DNA of 64,000 bases from Chryseobacterium sp. W4I1 (GCF_030816115.1 NZ_JAUSXQ010000001.1:4073001-4137000), one strand, 5' to 3'; numbered from the stretch's first letter, positions 37,879 through 47,584 are shown. The notes: a model not told the origin generated them from the letters alone. Translations and numbers: made by a program.

Positions 37879-38589
37879 TTAAAAACTTGTCGCTGTGGAT
37901 GGAGTAGAAGCTGCTAAATTGTTATAAGCGTCTCCGTTCTCGTTGATCACTCTTTTTGCAAACCTGAATTTAGGTCCCCAGTAAGAATCATTCAGCGAAG
38001 AGATCATTACCCCTTTAGAAGTGGCTGCATGGATGAATTTGATTTCACCTTCCTCAGTTACACTTTCTACGATACCTACGTGAGAGATTCTTCTACCGTG
38101 TGAAAAGAAGATCAAGTCTCCTTTCTGAAGATCTCCTTTGTCAATACTTTCTCCTTCCTGAGCCTGAGAAGCTGCTACTCTTGGTAAGTTAAGTCCTGCT
38201 GCTGCCCCGAATACTGAAAGAACGAAAGCTGAACAATCAATACCTCTTCTTGTCATCCCTCCGTATCTGTAAGGAGTTCCAAGGTATGTTTCAGCTTCTG
38301 TAAGGATATTGTCGATCGTTTTATTGTATTTGACTGCCTTTGCAATCTCTGAATTCTTGATAGCTTTTTTCGCATTAGCGATAGATGCTGCTTTTTCCGC
38401 AAGGAAAGAATCAATAAGCCTTTGCTTATCAAGCTCCATTTTCTTATTATCAATAGAAGCTAGTTTGGCATCTGTTTTGTATTCTTTAGCGTAAGTTGCT
38501 GGTTGTGAAACTACATAATTTGTAGCGCATGATTGAACTGAAACTGTAGACACTAAAGCAACTAAATAAAACAAAACTCTTTTCTTCAT
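37879..38589 (-). CDS. NlpC/P60 (C40) peptidase lipoprotein
   Basis: 236 residues. A lipoprotein signal (VSTVSVQSC) is followed by a helical, Lys-rich spacer (about residues 40-90) and a C-terminal NlpC/P60 domain. Catalytic residues are visible: Cys in RRGIDCSAFVLSVFG, His in GRRISHVGIVE and a third polar position in IKFIHAATSKGV. Such enzymes cut D-Glu-to-diamino acid bonds in peptidoglycan stems. It is its own unit with a -7 box at 38641-38648 and a terminator after the stop. Confidence 0.9.
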   Translation of the reverse strand: MKKRVLFYLVALVSTVSVQSCATNYVVSQPATYAKEYKTDAKLASIDNKKMELDKQRLIDSFLAEKAASIANAKKAIKNSEIAKAVKYNKTIDNILTEAETYLGTPYRYGGMTRRGIDCSAFVLSVFGAAAGLNLPRVAASQAQEGESIDKGDLQKGDLIFFSHGRRISHVGIVESVTEEGEIKFIHAATSKGVMISSLNDSYWGPKFRFAKRVINENGDAYNNLAASTPSTATSF

Positions 38590-38603
38590 ATATATTTGAT
38601 TAT

Positions 38604-38781
38604 CCGTGTTAAAAGGAATATTTATTTTCTAAAAGCATTACAAAAGTAGAGATTCCGAATAAAAGACCCCTGATATGATTATTGTCAGGTTCTTTATTTA
38701 ACACATTTTAACATATTATTTAAGTATGTTAAAGAAAAACAAACCGCAAGCGCCTATTTTTGGTAAGCCTGCGGTTTTTTT
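38604..38781 (+). ncRNA. Candidate structured small RNA (unrecognised)
   Basis: A gene-free 339-base gap contains, on the plus strand, a TATATTTG box at 38591-38598, then three successive hairpins: 38662-38695 (AAAGA-CC-CCTGA with TCAGG-T-TCTTT), 38707-38733 (TTTAACATA with TATGTTAAA, nine perfect pairs) and 38741-38778 (AAACCGCA with TGCGGTTT), the last followed by a run of T. No gene on the plus strand precedes this terminator. The class is unknown and the same DNA also holds the NlpC-gene promoter on the other strand. Confidence 0.35.
38641..38648 (-). promoter_or_regulatory. -7 box of the NlpC/P60 lipoprotein gene
   Basis: TACTTTTG on the reverse strand, 51 bases upstream of the ATG at 38589. 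Confidence 0.4.
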
Positions 38782-38880
38782 TATTAAGATTCTTTAACAA
38801 AATAAATGATCTTTTCTCTGTTTATCGGATTTTGAGATTCAAAACTCTAATTTTCAGGGGTGTTAATAAAACAAAAAAAA

Positions 38881-38901
38881 CTCCCCGGAAAAACCGGGGA
38901 G
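38881..38901 (-). terminator. Terminator after glnN
   Basis: CTCCCCGG pairs perfectly with CCGGGGAG around AAAAA; the reverse strand continues into TTTTTTTTGTT. Confidence 0.9.
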
Positions 38902-38928
38902 CTTAACTAATATGGAACTTTACAGATG

Positions 38929-41125
38929 TTATTTTGTGAATAACATTTCTCTATATTTAGTCATTGGCCAAAGCTCATCATCCACCATCATTTCAAGATC
39001 ATCAGAAGCTTCTCTGATCACATCAAATAAAGGAATCACTTTGGTGCAGTAAGTTTCTGCCTGCTTTTGACTATTGGATACAGCTTTCGCTGCTTCTCTT
39101 GCTTTAATAAGATCCTCAACGCCCAGTTTAATTTTGGAAACGTTTTCAGAGATATTGGTGATTAAGCTCATTTGCTCTTTCGCCAGTGTTTTGAATTCCT
39201 TGTCAGGGAATATTTCTTTAAGACCTTTTACGTTCTCGATCAGTCTATTCTGATAATTTAAAGCAGAAGGAATGATATGGTTTCTTGCGATATCACTTAA
39301 AACTCTTGCTTCAATATCAATGACAGTAGAATATTTTTCTAATTTGATTTCGTTTCTTGCCTCAACCTCTCTGTGAGTAAATACTCCGATTTCTTCGTAA
39401 AGAGCAACGAATTTTTTATCCATTTCCTGTTTAAGCGCTTCAGGAGTGGTTTTTAAGTTGTTCAAAACCTCTCTTTTTAGCTTCTTTCGCCCAGTCATCA
39501 GAATATCCGTCACCTTCAAACATAATGCTCTTACACTGCTTGATGTACTCTCTCAATACATTGAAAATCGCTTCGTCTTTTTTAAGACCTGTTTCAATAA
39601 GAGCATCAACTTCTTTTTTGAAATCGATCAATTGTTTTGCAGCGATCGTGTTCATTACCGTCATAGATTCTGCACAATTCGCAGAAGATCCTACCGCTCT
39701 GATCTCGAATTTATTTCCTGTAAATGCAAATGGAGAAGTTCTGTTTCTATCTGTGTTATCCAGAAGAATTTCAGGAATTTTTCCAACAACATTTAATTTA
39801 AGATCTGTTTTTTCATCCGGAGAAAGTTTTCCTTCCGTTACTTTTTCCAATTCTTCCAACACTCTGAACAACTGGCTTCCGATGAATACGGAAATAATTG
39901 CAGGTGGAGCTTCGTTGGCGCCTAATCTGTGGTCGTTACTTGCAGATGCGATACTTGCTCTTAAAAGATCAGCATATTCGTAAACTGCTTTGATGGTATT
40001 AACGAAGAATGTTAAGAACTGTAGGTTTTTCTTAGGGTTTTTTCCCGGACTTAAAAGGTTTTCACCTGTATCAGTGGCTAAAGACCAGTTGTTGTGCTTC
40101 CCGCTTCCGTTTACTCCTGCAAACGGTTTTTCGTGGAATAAAATATGGAAGTGGTGCTTGTGAGCAATTCTTGCCATAATGTCCATCAACAAAGAGTTGT
40201 GATCTACAGCAACGTTTACTTCCTCAAACATTGGGGCAAGCTCAAATTGGTTTGGTGCTACCTCGTTATGTCTTGTCGTTACAGGAATTCCCAGTTTCAT
40301 ACATTCGATCTCCAGCTCTTTCATGAAGTTCATTACCCTTGTCGGGATAGAACCGAAATAGTGGTCGTCCAGCTGTTGTCCTTTAGCAGGAGAATGTCCT
40401 AATAAAGTCTTTCCTGTTAAAACAAGGTCCGGACGGGATTGGAATAATGCAGAATCAACTAAGAAATATTCTTGCTCCCAGCCCAAAGTGGGAGTTACTT
40501 TCGTTACGTTTTTGTCAAAATACTGCATTACATTCGTTGCAGCTTCATCTACAGCATTCAAAGCTCTTAAAAGAGGTGCTTTATAATCTAAAGTTTCTCC
40601 TGTATAAGAAATAAAGATAGAAGGGATACATAAAGTAGTTCCCATAATGAACGCCGGAGAGGTAGGATCCCATGCGGTATAGCCTCTTGCCTCGAAAGTA
40701 TTTCTGATTCCTCCGTTCGGGAAAGAAGAAGCGTCAGGCTCCTGCTGGATCAGTAAGTTTCCGCTGAATCTTTCAATGGCTCTGCCTCCTTCGATTGGTG
40801 TGAAGAAAGAATCATGCTTTTCTGCAGTAGTTCCTGTCAAAGGTTGAAACCAGTGCGTGTAGTGAGTTGCTCCTTTGCTCATTGCCCAGTCTTTCATAGC
40901 TACAGCTACCTGATCCGCAATGTGTCTCTGGATTTTTGTTCCTTTTTTGATAGCATCCATAATAGACTGAAATGCTTCCTTTGTCAGATATTCTCTCATG
41001 GTCTCTTCTGAGAAAACATTCTGGCAGAATAATTCTGACAATTTTCCTGGAACCTCAACAGAATTATCTCTTCTGAAGTCCTTAAATGGTAAAGTTTCTA
41101 ACGCTTTGAATCTTAAAGTTGACAT
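38929..41125 (-). pseudogene. glnN: Type III glutamine synthetase GlnN, frameshifted
   Basis: The first frame (39440-41125) gives 561 residues with GSIII signatures: KGATHYTHWFQPLTG, EVAPNQFELAPMFEEVN, NGSGKHNNWSLAT and NRTSPFAFTGNKFE. It leaves the family after DDWAKEAKKRG. The second frame (38929 to about 39467) continues with LNNLKTTPEALKQEMDKKF and EVEARNEIKLEKY to the normal end. Deleting one base of the 4-A run at 39464-39467 joins them into 731 residues, the usual GSIII size. The enzyme makes glutamine from glutamate and ammonia; substrate residues are all in the intact N-terminal part, but the C-terminal helical domain would be lost. Confidence 0.92.
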
Positions 41126-41147
41126 ATTAAGGTGGTATTTTGTGGGG

Positions 41148-41155
41148 CAAATTTA
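41148..41155 (-). promoter_or_regulatory. glnN: -7 box of glnN
   Basis: TAAATTTG on the reverse strand, 22 bases upstream of the glnN ATG; a TTTG lies 15 bases further out. Confidence 0.55.
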
Positions 41156-41396
41156 CAAAAAAAATGAATTCAAAACATTTTACCCTATAAAAATTTAGGG
41201 GTCTCTTTGAAATTGTTTGAAATTTAATATTGGTCTTAGTGTTTTTTGAAGGAGGGGTAAGTAACAGATGAGATTTAATATTTAGCTTATAATACCTTCA
41301 CAAGCATATTGTACTCTATATTTTTTACAATCATAAAGATACAAAATTTAAACTGCTTGTTAAAAGATACTTAAAATAAGTTGAGTGGAGATTTTG

Positions 41397-41404
41397 TATA
41401 TTTG
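41397..41404 (+). promoter_or_regulatory. -7 box of the phosphorylase-like protein gene
   Basis: TATATTTG, 15 bases upstream of the ATG at 41420. The upstream TTG at 41381 opens the same frame but lies before this box, so it cannot be the start if the box is real. Confidence 0.55.
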
Positions 41405-41419
41405 TGTGAAATTTATTTT

Positions 41420-43111
41420 ATGACAAATTCTAGAGCAAGAGAGACAACGGAAGCTATTGAAAGATTATATATTTCTATGAGACACTTATTTTATAGAGGA
41501 TTTTTCAAGCCGGCGGGTGTCTCAGGAGAAAGTATCAGAAGCTTGCTAAAGATCATCAATCCCGAGATTTACGGAACGATGAATATTCCGAACAAACTGG
41601 AGCTTAACGGTTTGATGTATGTGTTGGACAGGCTTCCTGAAGGAATTGAAGAATGCGCTTTCATTCATCTTACATCAGATGAAGGGTTTGATAAAGGAAG
41701 TTTCGAGCCTATTGTTCCCAAAAAGAGAAGAAGAAACTGCTATAGAATAGATGAACACCAGATGAATATCGAAGTTCTTTTGGGACGTTCGGAAATTTAT
41801 GACATTCTTACCCACTTAACTTTCTTATTTATAGAAGCGGACAAAATCCGTAATCTGGCTTTCATCAAAGACGAAAACTGGAAGCCAACACGTGCTTTCA
41901 AGATTATTGAGGAAGTAGTAAAAGGTGAAAAGAAATTCAGCAGAAAAGAAAAAGAAGTAGCGCTTATCCACCTTTCTTCGTTAATAGGAAGAACTTTTGA
42001 CGAAACATTAAATGCCTATAATTCTTTCGGGGATGATAATAACCCCGATCGTTTATTCAAGATCATCTACAACTTAGGAAAAGTAAGTCTTGAAGATGCC
42101 AAGCAGACCAGAGAAAGAGAAATTCATTTCAGTGCTATCTTAAAAGAAAGAGTAGGGCACCATTATTTTGGAGAGAAATGGGCGAATACGGTGAAGGAGG
42201 TTTTATTTGAGAACGATCTTCATATGCGTCCACTGCATATTATTTCGGCCAACATGCACTCCGTAAAAAATATGCTGTACGGAAATGATGCTTTAAAGAA
42301 AAAAGACAATAAGGAAGTAGACTATAAGCTCTACGGTGATATTTCTGATAAAAAGGAACTTCGCGATAAAGTATCAAAATATGCTTTGGAGGAAGGAATG
42401 ATCTACATTAATGATAAGAGCGGAAGTAATATTGACGTTCAGATCATTGATTTAAGCAAAACAAACCTTCAAAACACTCCGTTCAATGGCATAAAATACG
42501 GTGGAGACGATGTCATTATGGTTTTTGATTATGCTTTCGGGGAACAGGCTTATGAAGTGATGGATGAATTGCTGAGACCTTACGAACATAAAGGAGAAGT
42601 CTACATGATGAAGGTAAAATCTGTCTCTATCATGGGTAAAGCAGGAATTCTTAACGGAGGAAAAGGTGATATTATGATCCCGACTTCTCATATCTTTGAA
42701 GGAACGGCAGATAATTATCCTTTTGAAAATGCTTTGAAACTGGATGATTTCAAAGATGATGAACTGAAAGCTTTTGAAGGCCCGATGATCACCGTTTTAG
42801 GAACATCGCTTCAGAACAGAGATATCTTATCGTATTTTATGAATACCTCATGGAAGGCAATCGGTCTTGAAATGGAAGGAGCACATTACCAGAAAGCCAT
42901 TCAGGTAGCTTCCAAGATCAGACATCATATTACACCGGATCTGTTTGTTTGCTATGCCTATTATGCTTCTGATAATCCACTGGAAACGGGAAGCACCCTT
43001 TCTTCAGGTGGTTTAGGACTTACAGGAGTAAAGCCAACTTATCTGATCACTTTGAGAATCCTGGAAAAGATCTTAATGAGCAGTAAGAAAGAAATTGCTA
43101 CAAAAAAATAA
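41420..43111 (+). CDS. DUF6909-like protein with nucleoside-phosphorylase-like C-terminal half
   Basis: 563 residues, a large protein conserved in Bacteroidota. The N-terminal half is helical and charged (RARETTEAIERLYISMRHLF). The C-terminal half looks like the purine nucleoside/uridine phosphorylase fold: VSIMGKAGILNGGKGDIMIP resembles the glycine-rich phosphate-site strand plus its loop, and IGLEMEGAHYQKAI has the EMEGA signature of the nucleoside/ribose site. The ATG at 41420 (MTNSRARE) is chosen from the promoter position. It is monocistronic with a terminator at 43132-43162. Whether it is an active enzyme is not known. Confidence 0.75.
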   Translation: MTNSRARETTEAIERLYISMRHLFYRGFFKPAGVSGESIRSLLKIINPEIYGTMNIPNKLELNGLMYVLDRLPEGIEECAFIHLTSDEGFDKGSFEPIVPKKRRRNCYRIDEHQMNIEVLLGRSEIYDILTHLTFLFIEADKIRNLAFIKDENWKPTRAFKIIEEVVKGEKKFSRKEKEVALIHLSSLIGRTFDETLNAYNSFGDDNNPDRLFKIIYNLGKVSLEDAKQTREREIHFSAILKERVGHHYFGEKWANTVKEVLFENDLHMRPLHIISANMHSVKNMLYGNDALKKKDNKEVDYKLYGDISDKKELRDKVSKYALEEGMIYINDKSGSNIDVQIIDLSKTNLQNTPFNGIKYGGDDVIMVFDYAFGEQAYEVMDELLRPYEHKGEVYMMKVKSVSIMGKAGILNGGKGDIMIPTSHIFEGTADNYPFENALKLDDFKDDELKAFEGPMITVLGTSLQNRDILSYFMNTSWKAIGLEMEGAHYQKAIQVASKIRHHITPDLFVCYAYYASDNPLETGSTLSSGGLGLTGVKPTYLITLRILEKILMSSKKEIATKK

Positions 43112-43131
43112 TCTGATTTTAAATCATATTG

Positions 43132-43166
43132 AAACCTCAAGTGTATTTTACATTTGAGGTTTTTTG
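43132..43166 (+). terminator. Terminator after the phosphorylase-like gene
   Basis: AAACCTCAA pairs with TTGAGGTTT, with an inner TGTA/TACA pairing, followed by a T tract. Confidence 0.8.
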
Positions 43167-43171
43167 TTTTT

Positions 43172-43213
43172 GAAACACGAATGACACGAATGTTTTTCAC
43201 GATATCACGAATT
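43172..43213. repeat. Intergenic repeat, copy 1
   Basis: A 42-base element with core AATGTTTTTCACGAT flanked by short CACGAA units (gaaacacgaatgacacgaa). A diverged copy is at 43808-43850; the two bracket the DinB gene. Confidence 0.5.
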
Positions 43214-43333
43214 GATTAATGTTTAAAATTTTGGTTTTATTAGTGTCATTTGTGGTTAAAAAATCTGATCATCTGCACAGTCCGCAAAAGCTTAAAAAAA
43301 TAATTATCTTTAAGAATCATAAAATGTCAAACA

Positions 43334-43804
43334 ATGAGCTTAGCTTCACAATTAGCAAAAAGATTCAGAGAGGTCTTGCTGGACGGCTTGTGGATCGCCA
43401 ATACGAATTTTAAAAATCAGCTTTCAGCTGTCACCTGGGAGCAGGCTGTCACAAAGGTAGATTCTTTAAATACGATTGCCATGCTCACTTTTCATATTCA
43501 TTATTATATAGCCGGAGTCCTTAATGTGTTGAAAGGGGGTGATCTTGAAATAAAGGATCAGTTCAGTTTTGATCTTCCGCCCATTGAATCTGAAGAACAA
43601 TGGAAAGATTTGTTGAACAGGCTGTGGACAGATTCAGAAAAGCTTGCATCATTGGTAGAGCAAATCCCTGATGATAAGCTGGATGAGGTTTTCGTGGATG
43701 AAAAATACGGAACCTACAGAAGAAATATAGATGGAATGATTGAGCACAGCTACTATCATTTGGGACAGATCACTTTAATAAAAAAGATGCTGACTCATCC
43801 GTAA
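43334..43804 (+). CDS. DinB-like (DUF1572-type) protein
   Basis: 156-residue four-helix-bundle protein of the DinB/YfiT superfamily. The three-His metal site is suggested by FHIHYYIAG and the C-terminal EHSYYHLGQITLIKK. Superfamily members are often thiol-dependent transferases or have unknown roles. The gene is flanked by copies of a short intergenic repeat and followed by a weak hairpin at 43921-43955. An overlapping frame starting at 43219 is not supported. Confidence 0.8.
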   Translation: MSLASQLAKRFREVLLDGLWIANTNFKNQLSAVTWEQAVTKVDSLNTIAMLTFHIHYYIAGVLNVLKGGDLEIKDQFSFDLPPIESEEQWKDLLNRLWTDSEKLASLVEQIPDDKLDEVFVDEKYGTYRRNIDGMIEHSYYHLGQITLIKKMLTHP

Positions 43805-43807
43805 TTT

Positions 43808-43850
43808 GAAACACAAATACCATGAATGTTTTTCACGATTGCCACTAATT
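43808..43850. repeat. Intergenic repeat, copy 2
   Basis: A diverged copy of the 43172-43213 element sharing GAATGTTTTTCACGAT and the GAAACAC start, immediately after the DinB gene. Confidence 0.5.
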
Positions 43851-43920
43851 AAAAAAAACAAAATCTGCGTGAGTAAACTTAACCATCAGAATAAAACCTC
43901 ATCTAAATCATTAACAGATC

Positions 43921-43958
43921 AAAAGCCCTGAAATACCTCCATATTTGAGGGTTTTACA
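43921..43958 (+). terminator. Probable terminator after the DinB-like gene
   Basis: Interrupted stem: CCCT-g-AAATA pairs with TATTT-g-AGGG, with AAAA and TTTT outside. The T tract is short. Confidence 0.5.
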
Positions 43959-43992
43959 TAAATTACTTACCTTTAAAAAAAATAAATTTTAA

Positions 43993-45831
43993 ATGAGAAA
44001 ATCGGCTGCAATCCTTTTTGCGTTTATCATTTCACAATTTCAGGCCCAGCAGGGAGCTTATTATCAGCAGGCTGCGAAGTACAAGATGGATATTGATGTT
44101 AATGCTGAAAAATTTACCTACCAGGGAAACCAGACCTTAGAATACACCAATAACTCTCCGGATGAGTTGAATGTTGTGTACTTTCATCTATACTGGAATG
44201 CTTTTAAGCCTAATTCAATGATGGACCAGAGAGTGGCCGGACAAGGTAAGAATGGAGATTCCAGACTGCAGAAAGATGGTATTTCCAGGCTGGCTTCGAT
44301 TCCTAAAGATCAGGAAGGTGCTCAAAATATCCACTGGATCAAACAGAACGGGAAAGATCTGAAATTTGAGATTCAGGAAACCATTATGAAAGTGTATCTG
44401 GCAGAACCGATTAAGCCAAATTCTTCTACCACCTTTACGATGGACTGGGATGCTGTAATCCCTCAGCAGATCAGAAGAAGTGGAAGAAACAACAGGGAAG
44501 GAGTCGATATGACCATGACACAATGGTATCCGAAAATTGCAGAATATGATTATGACGGCTGGGCAACCTTCGATTATATCGGAAGAGAGTTTCATGCGCC
44601 GTTTTCAGATTTTGACGTTACCATCAAGATCAACAAAGATTATGTAATCGGAGCGGGAGGAATTCTTGAAAACCCAACGGAAGTAAAAGGTTATAATGCC
44701 AATGCAAAAATTATAGCTGACAAAAGCAAAAAAGCGATCTGGAAATGGAAAGCTAATAATATCTTAGACTTTGCCTGGAGCGCAGACAGGGATTATATTA
44801 TCAAAAGTTTTGATGTTCCAGAAGGACCAAAAGTATTTCTTGTGTATCAGCAGAATGATAAAACGAAAGCTTGGGAAGAGGCACAGCCTTATGTGACCAA
44901 ATATTTCCAGATTATGAATAGCCATTTCGGGAAATATGTATATCCTACCTACGCATTTATCCAGGGTGGCGATGGTGGTATGGAGTACGGAATGTGTACC
45001 ATGATCCTGGGAGAGGCGAAAGATATGAAAGGTCTGATGGGACTGATGGCTCACGAAGGCTCGCACTCATGGTATCAGCAGATGCTGGCGACCAATGAGT
45101 CGGTACGCCCGTGGATGGATGAAGGGTTTACAAGCTATGCCGAAGGCTATGTGATGTACCAGCTATTTCCTGAAGAACTTCCGAATCCTTTTGCCCATAC
45201 CGTGGAAGCTTACAGGAATTTCATTAAAAAAGGGATTGAAGAACCTGCCGTTTGGTTGGGTGACCACCATGATAACGGAACGTCCTATACCTATGCCTCT
45301 TATGTAAAAGGAGAATTGTATCTTGTACAGTTGGGGTATATCATGGGTGAGCAGAATCTTGCAGAAACTTTAAAGCAGTATTATGATCAATGGCACATGA
45401 AACATCCTTCTGACAGAGATTTCCTGCATATTGCCCAGAAAGTTTCAGGAATGGATCTGAAATGGTTCCAGAATTACTGGATCAATACAACGAAAACCAT
45501 TGATTACGGTATCAAAGATGTAAAATACGAAGCAAAATCTACAACCATTACCCTGGTAAATAATGGACAGGTTCCAATGCCTGTTGATTTCAATGTACTG
45601 ACCACCGATAAAAAAGTCGTTACCTACCAGATTCCCCTGAATATGACCCATACCTGGAAAAGTAAAGATATCTACGGAGATTTTAAAACCATGCCTTACT
45701 GGCCGTGGACACAGAAAGAATATACGCTGACAATACCTTATACAAAAGCTCAGTTATCTGTTTTAGGAATAGATTTCAGCCAGAGACTGGCAGATGTGAA
45801 TATGGATAATAATATTGTTGAGGTTAAATAA
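43993..45831 (+). CDS. M1-family metallopeptidase
   Basis: 612 residues with a signal peptide (AAILFAFIISQFQAQ). The gluzincin zinc site is HEGSH in LMAHEGSHSWYQQM, with the third ligand Glu in PWMDEGFTSYAEGY 18-19 residues later, and GGMEYGMCTMI is the exopeptidase GXMEN-like strand (here GGMEYG). M1 enzymes remove N-terminal amino acids; this one is exported. The C-terminal region is beta-rich. It is a single-gene unit ending at a strong hairpin. Confidence 0.93.
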   Translation: MRKSAAILFAFIISQFQAQQGAYYQQAAKYKMDIDVNAEKFTYQGNQTLEYTNNSPDELNVVYFHLYWNAFKPNSMMDQRVAGQGKNGDSRLQKDGISRLASIPKDQEGAQNIHWIKQNGKDLKFEIQETIMKVYLAEPIKPNSSTTFTMDWDAVIPQQIRRSGRNNREGVDMTMTQWYPKIAEYDYDGWATFDYIGREFHAPFSDFDVTIKINKDYVIGAGGILENPTEVKGYNANAKIIADKSKKAIWKWKANNILDFAWSADRDYIIKSFDVPEGPKVFLVYQQNDKTKAWEEAQPYVTKYFQIMNSHFGKYVYPTYAFIQGGDGGMEYGMCTMILGEAKDMKGLMGLMAHEGSHSWYQQMLATNESVRPWMDEGFTSYAEGYVMYQLFPEELPNPFAHTVEAYRNFIKKGIEEPAVWLGDHHDNGTSYTYASYVKGELYLVQLGYIMGEQNLAETLKQYYDQWHMKHPSDRDFLHIAQKVSGMDLKWFQNYWINTTKTIDYGIKDVKYEAKSTTITLVNNGQVPMPVDFNVLTTDKKVVTYQIPLNMTHTWKSKDIYGDFKTMPYWPWTQKEYTLTIPYTKAQLSVLGIDFSQRLADVNMDNNIVEVK

Positions 45832-45854
45832 CAGACCTTACCACATCAAAAGAT

Positions 45855-45886
45855 AATCCCGCAGAAATTTTCTGCGGGATTTTTAT
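45855..45886 (+). terminator. Terminator after the M1 peptidase gene
   Basis: AATCCCGCAGA pairs with TCTGCGGGATT and is followed by T-rich sequence. Confidence 0.88.
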
Positions 45887-45999
45887 TTTTCTGCTGAACT
45901 TTCACATGGAGACTTTAGCGTCTTTAAAATTCACATTTCACTTGCGAAGCAAAATTCACCATTGACAATCTTATGCCTGATATTTGAAATCTATCTCCC

Positions 46000-46602
46000 C
46001 TATTTTATTCCAAACTGCTGTACCATCCAGTGATTGGGATGATTTTTTACCAGATCATTTTTTAGAACCTCATCCTTCGTATTGAGATAGCGGTATACTT
46101 TTAAAGGAACGGAATCCGGGTATTCTTTTAGTCCTTGGTCCAATACTGTTCTGGCTTCATTTTTTTTTCCGCCTCCGTCCAGAGCTTCAGCTTTATAGAT
46201 GAAAATAATCGCAGGTACTTTTCCATAGATGTCCTTCGTTTCGTTTTCAAGGAGATTCATTGCTTCAATCTGAAATTCAGTATCAGGTGCTTTTCCGGCC
46301 ATTGAAGTTCTGCTGATATGCTGTTGATACATCAGGAAAAGCATGAGAATATGAAGGTTTTTTGTGTCGGGATTAGAAGCCGTTTTTTCAATTCTCTGAA
46401 TGGTCTCCGGAGTCATTTCATCATTTTCAGCCTGCAGATTCTTGTTGTAAAACTCATCCATAATATCATAAACAGTCCTGTCATTTTTATCAATCTTCGC
46501 CCCTTCTTTTATTTTCTGGAACAGTTCCCTTACCTGAGCTTCGCTTTGCGCAAAAGTGTTCAGGCTTATACAAAAGAAAAATGCTAGGATCAATTTTTTC
46601 AT
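46000..46602 (-). CDS. Secreted protein of unknown function
   Basis: 200 residues with a signal peptide (LILAFFFCISLNTFAQ). The mature part is helical and charged, with AEALDGGGKKNEARTVLDQG followed by LKEYPDSVPLKVYRYL, which looks like one tetratricopeptide-type helix pair. I recognise no family. The 117-base gap on its 3' side (45883-45999) is AT-rich and has short CACATTTCAC/TTCACCATT repeats but no frame. Confidence 0.6.
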   Translation of the reverse strand: MKKLILAFFFCISLNTFAQSEAQVRELFQKIKEGAKIDKNDRTVYDIMDEFYNKNLQAENDEMTPETIQRIEKTASNPDTKNLHILMLFLMYQQHISRTSMAGKAPDTEFQIEAMNLLENETKDIYGKVPAIIFIYKAEALDGGGKKNEARTVLDQGLKEYPDSVPLKVYRYLNTKDEVLKNDLVKNHPNHWMVQQFGIK

Positions 46603-46699
46603 GAGATCAGTTTAAAATATTTTCAGTTTTAAAGGTAATTAAATGTTTCCAATTTTCTAAATGTTGTTCTTTTTTTCCTTGTATATCTCTAAAAAAAAA

Positions 46700-47533
46700 C
46701 TAATATTCTTTTGTATAAGTTTTTTTCTCTGCTATGTATTCGGATTTGCTTCCGTTTCCGGTTTTGAAAAGAGTCTTAATTGTGTTCTTTTGTTTAGGAC
46801 TTGTAAAATCAGGCAAATAGCAGACAAAATGCAGATGAGGCCCGTTTGTCCAGCCTGTATTGCCACTTAATGCAATTACATCACCTTTTTTGACGAAGTC
46901 TCCGATATTTACCTTAACTCCATTTTGTTTTAAATGATAATATTGAGCAATAGTGCCATCAGAGTGTAAAATAGAAACATAATTAGCTAAGTTAGCACAA
47001 TCAATAGTAGGACAGCCCCTGTTACTGGTCTGAACAGCTTCAATCACTTTGCCGTCTCTTGCAGCGGTAATTTCAGTTCCTTCAGGCATTATGAAATCTA
47101 ATGAATTTTCATTTTGATGGGAAAAAGTTCCGTTATAACCCTGATAGACCTTAAAAGATTTGCCTTTTTGAAAAGGAAGATCATATATATAATCCGAATC
47201 ATAGGTTTTTAAAGTGGCATCTCCAATCAACGTATAATAGTTTGGTATTTTGTCGATTTTCCAGCTTTTTTTCTTATTATTAATTACAAAATAAGCAATT
47301 CTATATTTTATTGATTGGGGAGGTATTACCTGAATAAGTTTAAACGTTTCAGGAACCTTCATATTGACAACTTCAGGTTGTTTTGGGAATGAGAGTGAAA
47401 TAGGATAAATGTCTTCGTTATCAACATAATAAGATACTACATCTTTCTTTTGCTCCAGGTATATTTTTGCCGGCTTCTGTGCGAGAATCAACGTAAATTG
47501 TATAAATAATATAAGGCTGATCGTTCTTTTCAT
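46700..47533 (-). CDS. Exported M23-family metallopeptidase
   Basis: 277 residues with signal peptide (ISLILFIQFTLILAQ), an N-terminal beta-rich part, and a C-terminal LytM/M23 domain. Zinc ligands are visible: His and Asp in FSHQNENSLDFIMPEGT, and the HLH pair in GWTNGPHLHFVCYLPD. Catalysis-supporting His is in YYHLKQNGVKVNIGD. M23 enzymes cut peptide cross-links in peptidoglycan. A Cys pair in NRGCPTIDCANLANY is unusual. A -7 box (TATTTTTG) lies at 47585-47592. Confidence 0.92.
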   Translation of the reverse strand: MKRTISLILFIQFTLILAQKPAKIYLEQKKDVVSYYVDNEDIYPISLSFPKQPEVVNMKVPETFKLIQVIPPQSIKYRIAYFVINNKKKSWKIDKIPNYYTLIGDATLKTYDSDYIYDLPFQKGKSFKVYQGYNGTFSHQNENSLDFIMPEGTEITAARDGKVIEAVQTSNRGCPTIDCANLANYVSILHSDGTIAQYYHLKQNGVKVNIGDFVKKGDVIALSGNTGWTNGPHLHFVCYLPDFTSPKQKNTIKTLFKTGNGSKSEYIAEKKTYTKEY

Positions 47534-47584
47534 TCAATGTGATTTTAAATTGATTTGCAATGATAAAGTTATTTTAAAAATCAA

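Noticed and set aside
38929..39519. Independent 196-residue protein downstream of glnN
   Set aside because: It aligns with the known C-terminus of type III glutamine synthetase; only a one-base shift separates it.
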